NCBI RefSeq assembly: GCF_963678975.1
Contig: NC_089275.1
Location: forward strand, 37,734,819 to 37,798,818
Length of the DNA stretch: 64,000 bases
Direction of reading: 5' to 3'
Origin: Dysidea avara
Lineage: Eukaryota > Porifera > Demospongiae > Dictyoceratida > Dysideidae
Made by a program: the position numbers and the translations under genes. Shown here piece after piece: positions 21,357 to 32,574 of this stretch (positions within the stretch are counted from its first letter, which is position 1; every line of letters begins with the position of its first letter). The notes beneath the pieces were generated by a model that saw only the letters and a list, made by a program, of their open reading frames with translations, did no database searches and had not been told where the DNA came from.

Positions 21357-22619
21357 AGATTGAAGGGAATGCATGGTGTGCTGTTCCACAGTCTAGCAAT
21401 AACAATAAGAATTCATCACACTGTTGGTAGATTGTGTCTTGTGTCTACGTTTGTATCCTGCTGATCTGCAACTGGTAGGGACAGAAGAAAATTTATTAAA
21501 TTTATACATATTGATCTTGAGAGATGGAAACGTCACTGATTTATGAAAATTGGCAATAGCCATATGAATAGAAGATTGTAAGTATTAGAGAATCTGGATC
21601 TGTAAGGTTAGTAAAACTGGTGGCATTGCTGTTAATATTGAGTCTATGAGTAGGATCAATAAGAACAAGAAGAATAGTTAAGAAGAAAAATAGTCAAAGG
21701 ATTCTACTAATGCTGGGGAAGAAGATAGCTTAAGAAGAAGAAGAACTAAGACTAGACTGAGATTTACTATCTATTTTTTTATTGCTGTTAAATCATCAAA
21801 AGCTCTAGCAATATTGAAAACACTATAGCAACACTAAAGAAAAGAGTTCAAGTCTCATGAGTCTCTACATAGTCACTGGTTACGGCCATTGGTTACGGCC
21901 ATTGGTTCAGTGTCAGTTAAAAGCTAGGGCTTCCACAAACATGAAATATACGTATGTGGCCCCATCTGACAAAATCAGTCTTATATATAGTCCATCAAAT
22001 TTTGACCATAATTTCAAAGTTTGAAATCCAATAACTTTTTCAGATGCATTATACCACAGGTGATTTGCTGGCAAAATAAGGGTATAATATAAAAGTAAAA
22101 TTGACTCAGCCCTAAAGCAGACCCCATATTATCCTTCAAGAGCGAATCTGTGGACATGATAACTATTGAGAACTTTATAAACTTGCAGAATTGTTATAGA
22201 TTACAAAAAAAAAAGAGATGCACAATATTAAGCAAACACATGTATTTCTGGCTAAAAGATTTTGTCAGACTCGGTCACATAATTCTTTCTAATTTCTAAT
22301 CAGCAGTTACTAGATTGAAATTTGATGTATGTAGCTGACTAATATAGGCCAAATGATTTTTTTTATCGACTACAGTAATTGAAAAGTGATAGCTAGTGAT
22401 TGGTAGTGTATAGTCTCCAAGACAGGTAGTCAGAAATATTGAATGTTCGGTCAGTTCCATGCCTTGAAACATGCTATGCCGAATTGAGTCATATGGGATA
22501 TAAATAATCATGTGTATACCAATCATGTACATGGAAGCATTGTTGACTTTAAATCTTGGTGAAATCCAGCTACATACTCATTCGTTGTACTTATTTGAAC
22601 GACCTCCCCAATGTGATAC
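21357..22619. other. Intergenic, no gene recognised
   Basis: Includes a 16-bp tandem duplicate (GGTTACGGCCATTGGT) near 21878-21910. No gene was supported. Confidence 0.4.
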
Positions 22620-22824
22620 CGTATAGCTTAAATATTTTGAGGGGGAAAATTTTCGTTGATTTCGCGGTTTTGGGGGTTATCAGCAATAATTTTAGCCTTG
22701 AAATATTTATGACCTCCATATAATCTAATACATTTTGGGAGTGTTTAAAAATCCGCGAAATTTTATTTTTGCAACATTGCTCAACCTCGAAATATTTGCC
22801 CCTCGAAAATATTTAGGCTATACG
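22620..22824. mobile_element. MITE with CGTATAGC ends
   Basis: The left end CGTATAGCTTAAATATTTTG and the right end AAAATATTTAGGCTATACG are inverted repeats of about 25 bp with adjoining GAGGGG/CCCCTC. No coding capacity. Confidence 0.75.
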
Positions 22825-23480
22825 TGACTGAATTTGACAAAACCCGGCTTCGACGCACAAAACTTCGTTAGGAGATATGGCGATTTTAAGTAATCATTGT
22901 GTAATAACTTCCCAGTGCCTACAGCTGTGCAAACAAAATTTGCACCAAGTATGCATCTATTTACTAGCTATCACTGAGTGGGTGTATACATTTCTGATAC
23001 CCAAAATTAGCCCTGTTTTGGGCAGCTTTTCTCGAGTGAGTAATAATATCACAGGTGATAGTAATAGGGTGGGAGGGTGGGGGTGGATAGTAATAGGGTG
23101 GGAGGGTGGGGGTGGATGGTGGTCTTAATATACGGGTATAAAATGGAGTAAGAAGACAATTGGAATCCAGAGGCCAAGTTTGGGCTCTCCATGGCCCTCA
23201 AATCACTCCAAATTGACCGAGAACACTATTGGTGAGCTCTCTGTGAAGTCCCAGCTCACTACACACCATTATCACATAGCCATGGCCATTCAATGGCGCC
23301 AATCTCCCACTCGTGGCTTTGACAGGGTCGGAAGAAAGCTGCCACAGAAACCAGACTTGCCAGTCCTGAAGGAAGTACAGTGTGGAATGTGATAGTGTAT
23401 TAGGCCAGCAATCCATTTCTGGTAAAAACGTAAGTTTGATTTTGTGTGTGTGGAAGCCTTGTTATGTGAAATCCAGTCAC
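22825..23480. mobile_element. MITE of the TGTGACYGRATTTG family
   Basis: The left terminus (GTGACTGAATTTGACAAAAC, then CCGGCTTCGACGCAC) pairs with the right terminus (TGTGTGGAAGCCTTG, then AAATCCAGTCAC). It is directly abutted by the preceding MITE. It contains the G-rich duplication at 23061-23118. Related ends occur at 18784, 31479, 36357, 41196, 55892 and 63862. Confidence 0.7.
23061..23118 (+). repeat. 29-bp tandem duplicate with two G-quadruplex motifs
   Basis: Each copy contains GGGTGGGAGGGTGGGGG (23067-23083 and 23096-23112): four G-runs with single-base loops, the most stable class of predicted quadruplex. It stands out in an AT-rich background. Confidence 0.9.
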
Positions 23481-24203
23481 ATTTAATATTAAGGGAGGCA
23501 TCACGTGAGATCACGTGATCTAACAATACTACAGTTAGCTTGTTTGGCTGCCTCTTGCTACTCCTTGTGTTCCATGGGTTGGTAATAAAGTGTGGGCCTG
23601 TTTTCAAGCGTCAATTGGTAAGTTACACTTTATATGGGCTATAATGTATTTCGGTATTAAGGCCGGTAATTATTATAGAGGGCGCTACGCTCTGTTGCAA
23701 TAGCTATCAATCCAGTGTCACGTGATGTGCATGTTTGTTGCATGTTTGCATGTGGTTTAATCTATGATATTGAGGCTGCACGACTGGTATAAATTGGAGG
23801 CATTTCCAGCAAGACATTGCATGTGTTGTACTCGCGTCTGGGCAACCGAGCTGGATTTTAACATCGACGGAGGGAAGCCTTATCACGTAGCTAGCTAATT
23901 GGAAGACTAGGAAAGCCAGACCGAACTGGACAGCTCAGTAGTTGGTAAGGCTGTAGCACCACGCGTAGTCTCGGTTGGTGTGCCACTGCACCGGCGTGGC
24001 CGGGCTCGAGCGGCCTTACTGAGGCCGTGCCATTCATGTGTTTCAAAGAATACTAACAATAAGCATATTAAATTGGGCCAGCTAATTTTTAGTGGGTCGA
24101 GCAGTACTAGCTATAATTTATATTATTATACAAATGAGCCGAATTTCAAGAACTCGTGTATTCATGCGTGCATGCATGGCCTTTAATATGCGTTTTCAAC
24201 GCG

Positions 24204-24420
24204 GATTCTGGGGATTGTTTGAAGGGTTGCAAACAAGCTGTATTTTCTTGTTCCTTGCAGCTGCTGAGTAATGTTAATTTTGTATTAGCGTTTTACCCCT
24301 TTAAGGGCTTTGCTAATTAATAGAAATGAAATGAAAAATGATTTCTGCCACAGACGAAACATGAACACATATTTTGTTGGCAGCTTGTTTGCAACCCTTT
24401 AATGCCGGATCCCCAGAATC
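24204..24420. mobile_element. Short MITE
   Basis: The left end GATTCTGGGGA with GGGTTGCAAACAAGCTG pairs with CAGCTTGTTTGCAACCC and TCCCCAGAATC on the right. The element is 217 bp and noncoding. Confidence 0.65.
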
Positions 24421-24565
24421 TGGGAATTCAGAATGAAATGGCTATTGGAGTTACACCAGACCCTTTTCCTCCTACAAAAGGGAAAAAAGCGGTCTGCATG
24501 GGCACAATTAAGACTATTATTGCAGTGCTTAATACACTGTGATTGAAGAAAATTGTTCACTTTTC

Positions 24566-25391
24566 GATAAAAGCACCAAGTTTCTTATAGGGTGTGGGGA
24601 GACATGTAAAAAGTCCTTTGGAACCCTATTTTTTGGACATTGGCAATACAACTATTTGTTTACATGGAAACCAATATAAGTTTAAAGGCTGGATATAGTA
24701 TTAGACCAGTACAAAACCTGCAGCTACTGTATCATAACATATGATTGCCTATTAAAATGCTATTGTTTTCTCAGCCTGGCAGTAAACAAATATGACTGAA
24801 AATCCTACAAGGATCGTCCTATTGTTTCTTTATAATTATAATCATCAAAGGCGCACAACAAAAGTTATTGAACGATGTTTTAATTGGCTCCAGGTGGACA
24901 TAAAATCACTGGAATATCAGTGTAATATACCAAGTATCTCTGCATGAAACACTAATTAAATTTGATGTGCAAGAATAATTCACACTGATATTCCAGTGAT
25001 TTTATGTCCATCTGTAGCCACTCGGCAATTAAAACTTCATCATTCAATAACTTTTGTTATACACCTTCAATAAAGAAAATTAATGATACACATCAAGATG
25101 ACCCTTGAATACGATAGTGCATTAGAAGTATAAAACTTTAATAAAACCCGGCTGATTGAAAATACTGCCAGGCTGAGAAAACAATTTGTTTCATATGACC
25201 TTTATGGGCCATTTGTTGCAGCTGCAGGCTTTGTATTGGTTTAATGCAGCCTTTACACTAATAGGATATTGATGTAAACAAATATTTTTATGGACAAGGT
25301 CCAAAAAATAGGGCTCCAAAAGGACTTTTTACATGCCTAAAATCACTTAGTACATGCACTACAAACCCCATAAGAAAGTTGGTGCTTTATC
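24566..25391. mobile_element. Large imperfect foldback
   Basis: Arms of about 390 bp each. GATAAAAGCACCAAGTTTC at the left matches the complement of the right end GTTGGTGCTTTATC, and matches continue inwards through ATAAAATCACTGGAATATC near 24900-24920 and its complement near 24985-25005. The centre lies near 24955. Divergence between arms indicates age. Confidence 0.8.
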
Positions 25392-25860
25392 ATGTCTTGA
25401 TCTGCAGGCCACCCAAACATGGCCCTTGCACCACTTTCAGTGCCAACCCTACACCTCCAATACTCAAAATAGCACCACTGGCAGGTAAATTTTATTTTTT
25501 GTCAAGTACTGTAGATAGCTGAAATATATAGCTCAAAATGCAATTTTTGATACTGTAGTTGCTCTAGCTATAGTTAGTTACTACTTTTTACAGGTTTTAT
25601 GGCTGCATTCAGCCACCAATATGGTACAAAAAATCTTTGATGCTGTAGGATGAATGACAATGGTGACGGGGATGAGATTAAGTTACTTGGCCTTACCAGT
25701 TGGGCACTGAAGAGTGAACACACAAGTAGAGTCTGTATCAAGTGTTTACCACTAGCCTAGGAGCCACCTAAGCTAAAATCTTTGAGTAAAAGTATCCTGT
25801 ATCACTTAGTCGGTGGAAGCACTGGTGAATGCATGGTGACTAGTCTAGATATAGCTATAG
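25392..25860. other. Intergenic, no gene recognised
   Basis: No coding segment or repeat could be assigned. Confidence 0.4.
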
Positions 25861-26121
25861 TACAGTACCTCCCAGAGGTAACGTTACAATCCCTCTCGAG
25901 TGTTCAAACCCAGGCCACGACTTGACACGGACACATGACTGGAAGACATCATGTGCAAAGGCACGCGGTTACTGGAGCAGCCACTCGAGGGAGCTTGCAT
26001 GTCGTGGCTATGCATAGTGAGTTAGCTAGCACACACATGCCAAAGAAACTTGCAAGTCGACAATGGGCTACATGAGTGTCAACTGCTCGCAGGTGTAACG
26101 TTACCTCTGGGCTGTACTGTA
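25861..26121. mobile_element. MITE with TACAGTACC ends
   Basis: The termini TACAGTACCTCCCAGAGGTA and TACCTCTGGGCTGTACTGTA are inverted repeats, extended by ACGTTACA/TGTAACGT. The 84-aa ORF over it is a translation of the element. Confidence 0.8.
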
Positions 26122-26581
26122 GTATAATATGCAAGCTATTTATTGTGCATGCTTTGATTAATAATTGTAACACCTTGTCTTGTGTGGCCACAATCACTAG
26201 CAATTATTTAGTATTAGTATAGTGGCTAGCTTAATATTTAGTAGACCTACAACAAGACCAGGTAAGATATTAACTCATGTTCAACACATTAAGTACAGCA
26301 GATCTTGTCGGCATGTAATTCCCCCAAGCTTTCCCCATGACATAATTTGTTTGATATGGATTCCTTTATTGAATTATTGGTTGATTCAATATTGGAATAT
26401 AACAGCTGGTAAAACTTTGATATTATTATTTGGTTTTTCTTGGAATATAACAGCTGGTAATCCTTTGATGAGGTGCTAGAATGGTGTATATAATAGTAAT
26501 ACAGATGGTGTGTGGTTCTGTAGTAACCTTGCATAATGACTATGCTAAATGCTTGTAGTAGGTGTCTGAGGGCTGCTTTGC

Positions 26582-26830
26582 TCAACACACTGATGCTAGA
26601 TGACTGAGCTTCTGATGGTTGTGGTACTTTGTAGTTTTATACCTACAGTGTGTTGGTGAGTGGCCTGTCCTGCCACAGCAATAACACTTGGGTATAGAAG
26701 ATATCTTGTGTAAGTCTGTGGTTGATGGTGGGTCTCCTGCTGCTCCAACACTATACATTCCATGGCTCTCCTTAGTGGCTGTCTCAACTGCTGTGACTCC
26801 CCTCGCTGGCACTTCTGGTCGCTCAATCAT
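26582..26830 (-). pseudogene. LTR-retrotransposon Gag zinc-knuckle fragment
   Basis: The minus-strand reading frame contains CYCCGRTGHSPTHC, a full CCHC knuckle (C-x2-C-x4-H-x4-C). It is followed by a second, decayed knuckle of HNHQKLSHLASVC type in which the first cysteine positions are lost. Two adjacent knuckles with GHLAxVC are usual in Ty3/gypsy-like Gag proteins of marine invertebrates. No protease or polymerase is nearby, so it is a fragment. Confidence 0.65.
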
Positions 26831-27200
26831 GGGTCACCAAATTTACTGCTGACCTGGATGATGTTCTATTCAGATGGTCAACCCAGTTCTATTTGAATGG
26901 TGGTGTATATGGCAACATTTAGGTATGCTGTTGGCGGCAGTTAATTACTTAAATTGAAGCAAAGATCATTTGCAAGAGTAAAAAATAAACAAGGAGCTGT
27001 TATATAGGACTAGAATATACACCCTGTAGCCCTAAAATACTCATGCATAGTGGCTATATAACAAATCCTGGACCTATTAGTTAAAATCAATGATAGTATT
27101 GTAGATTAACTCCGGCTATATTCCACGCACGTAGCTGCATGACACCTGGTTATTAGAGGTAGTACACCTTGTCTTTATTTCCTTTTGGAATTATAGTTGG
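26831..27200. other. Intergenic, no gene recognised
   Basis: May include more decayed retroelement sequence next to the Gag fragment, but no motif supports this. Confidence 0.35.
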
Positions 27201-27638
27201 TATGAAATAAAAGATCTGCAGAGAAACAATTTGGTTTTTATTTCAAGTCAATAGCATGTTTCATCGTAAAGTTGTGGTACTATGTACCTAAGAGTACTCT
27301 TGACAACAATTTGATACAGAATAGAAACTGTTTAACTATAAAATAAGAAGTAAGTCAGTGATGTGTAATCGTATTATGCGTTTTAGCTTCTACTTTGCTA
27401 AAATGAACAGAGTCTCATTATCATAACCCAAAGATTATCCAGAACTATGTATCAGAGTTCAGAGCTACCCAGACATGCTACCATAGCCAAATGGAAATGT
27501 ATTGAAAACAATCTTTTGTGCATTGCAATCAAATGTGTGGGCACAGTTTGTGTATATAGAAACAGCCATAACTTTACAATAAAACATGCTGTTGACCTGA
27601 AATAAAACCAAACTGTTTCTTAGCATGTTTATTTCATA
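27201..27638. mobile_element. Inverted-repeat element
   Basis: The left arm TATGAAATAAA...GAAACAATTTGG (27201-27283) matches the complement of the right arm ending TTTATTTCATA (27560-27638). Arms are about 80 bp and the element is 438 bp. Noncoding. Confidence 0.75.
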
Positions 27639-27756
27639 ACATGCTTTACCAATTTAAATTATTCCTAAAGAAAATGAAGACAACAAAAGGACTTATTTTC
27701 AGCACAAAAATAGCCATAAAAGTCACCAAAGATCAAATCTGAGATGGCCCTATATG

Positions 27757-28085
27757 TACTAGTAATAGCATGGGTAGCAGTGAAATTTGGGATAAATACC
27801 ACGAGTGTTGTATTGGAAATGGGGATAAATTTCACGAGGCGAATGCTATTCCCAGTTAATACCATACTCGCTGCATATATGCATGCTGTGCATTAGCATT
27901 GCTATGTACGCAATTTGTCACTATGTACTAAACAGGCGTCAACACTAATTGGCGCTGCATTGTTAACATAAATTCTAGCCAATGAAATTGCAATTACAAC
28001 TTTTTCACTGCTACCAGTGAAATACGGGATAAATTTCACTGCTACTATTGAGACTTTTGTATGGGCAGTGAAACAGGTATGGTAT
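27757..28085 (+). repeat. Dispersed 330-bp repeat, copy 1
   Basis: Begins TACTAGTAATAGCATGGG and recurs almost unchanged, in the same orientation, at 47354-47683. Short ORFs over it are not conserved as protein. It has inverted halves of GCAGTGAAATTTGGGATAAAT/ATAAATTTCACTGC type, so it is probably a MITE. Confidence 0.85.
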
Positions 28086-29639
28086 TATAACAGTTATTGC
28101 AACAAGTTTCATAATAATTGTATCAACTTTTTTTCAACTAGCAGCCTTACAAAGACAATAGCATTCATAATATGCAGTCCTAGCTCACAAACAAACTCTG
28201 AGGTTTCCAATTGCCCAGCCTAACCAGCTATGAAAATACTTTAATAGCTTAAAGCACCTGTTTTCCTGTTGTACTTGACTAGAAACAGTGTGTATGTTAT
28301 GTGTACTCTACTTTTGGCACTTGCTCCGTGTATTATCCTGGTGCATGGAGAAAAAATTCTGATAAGACTGATATATATTATGAACTCTTGCCACTATGTA
28401 ATTGCAGTAAGTGTAGTACAGCATCAGAGTACACAATACAATGTGAACTTTGTATATATGTCATTATTTTGCATTGCATGTAGTAATATAAGTTGTCTGG
28501 ATATGTGTTTTGCATAATGTACAGGGTCATAAGTATTCACTGGTTCTGTTCCAGCTGGTTATGGCAACAAGTCCTCTGGTAGTTCGGTAAAAGAGATTAT
28601 TGAATACATACTATATTCACAAGGAACTGGATAGTCTCATCTGACTCCCCATGGGTCAGTTCGTTAAAATTCTCAAGCCAATTACAACAAAATTGCCCAC
28701 ACATGATCCATTCCTCCTCAGTCTATTGACCTGTAGAAAATATGCAATCTACAAAACAGTCGATATACATGCGAGATAGTGTTGCACCAATGATAATTTA
28801 TTAGTGTTGCACTGATAATCGGTATCAACCTATATTGACTACTAATTGATTAATTGCTTTTGAGTAAATCAAAGCTGATGTTCATCTTTAGGATATTATA
28901 TAATGATGCGGGGGAGGTTAAACATACGGTATTTGGCATTTTAATTAAGTTATGTGTTAATGGTTTAGTGGTGACTATATGCAAGCCATGCCCATGGTAA
29001 AAGTAAACTGTGAGGTTTTAGTTTTCTATGTAGTATCAGCCACTTTGTCTCTGTAGTAATTGTACTTACTGTAAATCAGGAAAAATTAGCCTCAAAAAAT
29101 TTCATTGCTGGCTGTATTGACGAAATTAAAATGACAAATTATTTTTAAATATATGAATAATTTGCACATACTGTACAAATATTAATGTAACCACACGAAC
29201 ACCTTTTATACCATTGCTTTTATGTAGTTGCTTCCCTCAAAAAGGACATTAGCATAAACTCTCATTTATCGAACATAGTTTGCGCCTCCAATGAAACCAC
29301 CCACATGAAACATCATAAATGACACTAATAACACTCACAGGTAACCTCTGACCTTCATGTCCAACATATCAAAGTTTCAGTCTTCTAGGACTTCCATTCC
29401 AGTAAGAAGTTATAGGCATTGGAAGCAGGCAGTGTAGTTTCTCAGTTATCAGCAGGTTATCTTTAGTATATCGCCTACACATAGAATCGCCATGCTATAA
29501 TTATTGGCCACTTTGTATATTTTACTCTCACTATTTAAGTAACTCCCAACCAAAACTTGATGTAATTCTTATGTACAAAATTTTTGCTACATTATAATGT
29601 TTTTGCATAGCTAAAATGACAACATTACATCGGTAATGG
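28086..29639. other. Intergenic, no gene recognised
   Basis: A single hAT-like terminus (AGTGTTGCACTGATAATCGG) is visible near 28804. The overlapping ORFs 28269-28517 have no domain. Confidence 0.4.
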
Positions 29640-31300
29640 ATCGACAAATTAATCCTTAACATAATGGGTAAAACACAGTTCTCGATGTCAAAATCATCAT
29701 TTTCAATGCAATCTTCATATATCCATCTTGTGCAATGACACCTAAGCCACTCCCTCCCTGTGTCTGCATCATCAGCAAATGAGCCAAAACATACACAGCA
29801 CCTGTCAGCGTCTTTATAACAGACTCAATTTCTGGCTGCTAGATTTCCGTTTTGAGGGACATCTGCCAGTTTTGTTTTTCTGTGTTACATAATATATTAT
29901 GAACTCTTGGTGACATTTACTAAAGCCATATTTGGGGAATGGCTTTCACTTGCAACATCATTATGTGCTTGATTATCTCTAGAACCAAGAACAGAACTGT
30001 TTGTCTGTTTTTTGCTTCATGATCACTTTCTGTGACTCTCCTCTGTTTTTCTCCTTCATGAATGTTTCACTTGTTTTTCAAGATGCTTCACTTCTCTCAG
30101 CACTGCTTTTCATACTTTCTGTTCCTGCTTACATTTCAGCTCCTCTTCCTTAAGTTGTCTTTCCTCAACCTCTCTTTCCTTTTCTTTAGCCTTTTGCATT
30201 TTCTTGTTACTTGTTAACACATGTGCTTTTCCAGTAGTGCTCATTTTTGAACTACAGGCACAATGAGCAGTTTCATCAAAAGTGATCATTGAACAGCCAC
30301 CGCATTGTTCATTGGTAAAGTAGAAGACGGATAAATGTTTAAAGCTGTTAACTAAGCAGAACCGACTTGTTCAGTACTAGAGTTTCTATGAGGTGAGCTA
30401 TTCATAGGAGGAGAGTAACCACCTTGCTGAGTACTGCATGCTCTGATGTGCTTGGGATGATTAATTTTCAGCCAAGCTTCATAGCATTAATCTGGCAGGT
30501 TAAATCCTTCCTCAAATCTGCAATCTGTTCTTGCTTAGTCATGAATGTGGTATGGTCACATTCCTTAGATGATGAAGGATTACTGTTCTTGTCACTTGAT
30601 ACATCTTTCGACCAATTAGCTGATCTGCTACCACCATTGTCCTCTAATGTCCACATACAGCACATAAACGTGCTTTGCACTGAGAATTATTGTTACCTGC
30701 CTGAAGTTCCCAGGATGATTAATCTTCAGCCAGCTAGGTCAGCTAAACAAGGCTAGACTCTTCAGGGCATCATCTCCTTATGAGACCTAATTTTTTGTTG
30801 ATACAGTAGCTTGTAGTGTACCAGTCACATAGAAAGCCACCACACAAGCTCCATGGTACATTACTGGAAATAAATAAGTTCCATCTGACTGACAATTATC
30901 ATGTGACTTATATAGGGGAAACCTCCCAAGCTTCATAGTGTTCATCTGCTAAGTCAAACTCTTCTTCATATCTGCTAGCAACATCTGTTCTTTACTCAAT
31001 AGTGAATGACCTCATGATCCACCCATCTATTTTCACTTACTGCAAAACGTGTACCTGGTACTTCATTCTTCATCCACAAATAATTGAGCTGCTTTGCAGC
31101 AAATGCAATAAATGGAGGAATAACCTGCCCAACTGCACTAATAATTACAGTTATCTGCTGCTTTTGGCCTGATGTTTGGTACCGAACTTTAGCAATTCTT
31201 CTTCTTCCTTTGATAAATATGGTTTAGGCCTTGGATCTGTGCCATGGACAACACGTCCGAGGTTTGGTGAGGTACACCATTCCTAATCACAGCTTCAAAT
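29640..31300 (-). pseudogene. Decayed pogo-like DDE transposase
   Basis: Reading the minus strand, a segment near 31275-31165 encodes GRVVHGTDPRPKPYLSKEEE, the N-terminal DNA-binding style of pogo/CENP-B-type transposases. Lys/Glu-rich coding near 30240-30120 (KKMQKAKEKEREVEERQLK) matches the charged linker. Near 29820-29690 comes CCVCFGSFADDADTGREWLR followed by CHCTRW and EDC, the PHD-like finger common at the C-terminus of this family. The catalytic core between them is deleted or unrecognisable, and stops and frame changes interrupt the rest. Internal duplicates (about 30460, 30720 and 30930) complicate the middle. Confidence 0.6.
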
Positions 31301-31478
31301 GGTTTTAGTTCTCCACTATATAGTTACTGCATTCAAGACACCAGACATTTGTTCTTCAGATCATAACTTTCTTTTGGAATACTGACGAGGAATACTGGAA
31401 CTATTATTGGTTAGGGAATTATGTTGATGCCTCCTAAATCCTTTCTTTTGTTTAAAATAAAAAGATATCAGTATTATA

Positions 31479-31713
31479 TGTGACCGGATTTACGAAAAGG
31501 GGTCTTCCACACACATCCAATTTGCCAATTTTGACAATTCATACATAACTTCAGATTGGAAACAGCTATTGACTTGAAATTTAGTCAGAAGTTAGCATTA
31601 ACATAGCTGAATGGACGGTGAACATTTCAGATTAATATGTTGCTTGAATACTAAGTTATGGTTTATAGGATTGGATGTGTGTGGAAGACCCCTTTTTCAC
31701 AAATCTGGCCACA
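31479..31713. mobile_element. MITE of the TGTGACYGRATTTG family
   Basis: The left TIR TGTGACCGGATTTACGAAAA continues through GGGGTCTTCCACACACATCC and pairs over about 42 bp with the right end. It is flanked by TTATA on both sides, a likely target-site duplication. The 66-aa ORF at 31611-31811 starts inside and is not a gene. Confidence 0.85.
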
Positions 31714-32139
31714 TTATAACAACCGACGTATCAAACAGTCCTAACTCACAATTGCCAGTACGCTATACGATGTGCTTTGTTAAAGCACTTGGATCGGGTT
31801 ATGCTTCGTGATTTTAAAATATAGTTTTGACAATAATAGATGCATGGCAATAATTGAGAGTTTATGCTACTAACTGGAAACATTCCTACCTCTCTAATCC
31901 AAGGTATACTCTATAAGCACAAAATAGTAGCTTTTTTTCTAGCATGGATTCCTGAATAAGTTTCATATCAATATGCCATATATGAGTTAGTTCTACACTG
32001 GAGAGGGTTTGCCACAAGGTACAGTAGTTATTCATGCAGTACTATATAAGTTTAGTTAATACCTGTAGCTCACAGTCTATATATAGCAAAATCTCGGAAA
32101 GAAAAATTCATCAAGACTGTCTCTACCAGAAGTAATTAC

Positions 32140-32440
32140 ACAGTGAAGCCTCAGTTATCCAAACTCCAGTTATTTGAACTTTCAGTTAACTGCCTTGCAG
32201 GGTCAGGTTGATATGGTTTGGAATTCGTGATTTGTGACTGGACCAATTAGTAAAATTTTAAAGTTATACACAATTATATTATTTTATGGTGATTTTGACC
32301 ATAACTGTGAAGTTATGGACTTTTTATTTATCTGAACACAAGGTGGTCCCTGCGGTTTGGTAGCTTTCTCACTCTTGATCCAGTCACAAATCACAAATTC
32401 CAAGGCATATCAACCTGACCCTGCAATGGCTTACATTTGG
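32140..32440. mobile_element. Nested pogo-type end and inverted repeat
   Basis: CAGTGAAGCCTCAGTTATCC at the left resembles a pogo/Tigger terminus. Inside it, CTTGCAGGGTCAGGTTGATA (32213 on) pairs with TATCAACCTGACCCTGCAA (32409-32427), with matching GTGATTTGTGACTGGA/TCCAGTCACAAATCAC. Two elements appear nested. It lies just upstream of the NB-ARC gene. Confidence 0.6.
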
Positions 32441-32574
32441 AAACTCCCACTGCTTAAAATACAGTATCATTTATATAGTAAATAATAGCAGGCTATACAA
32501 TTGCTTTAATAGAGCGCGTAGCATTTATGGTCATTCTACAAATTATCCATCTAATAGATTTATAAGATGATATA

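Noticed and set aside
25890..25930. tRNA-like GTTCAAACC box
   Set aside because: It is inside a MITE; no acceptor stem or anticodon arm could be formed.
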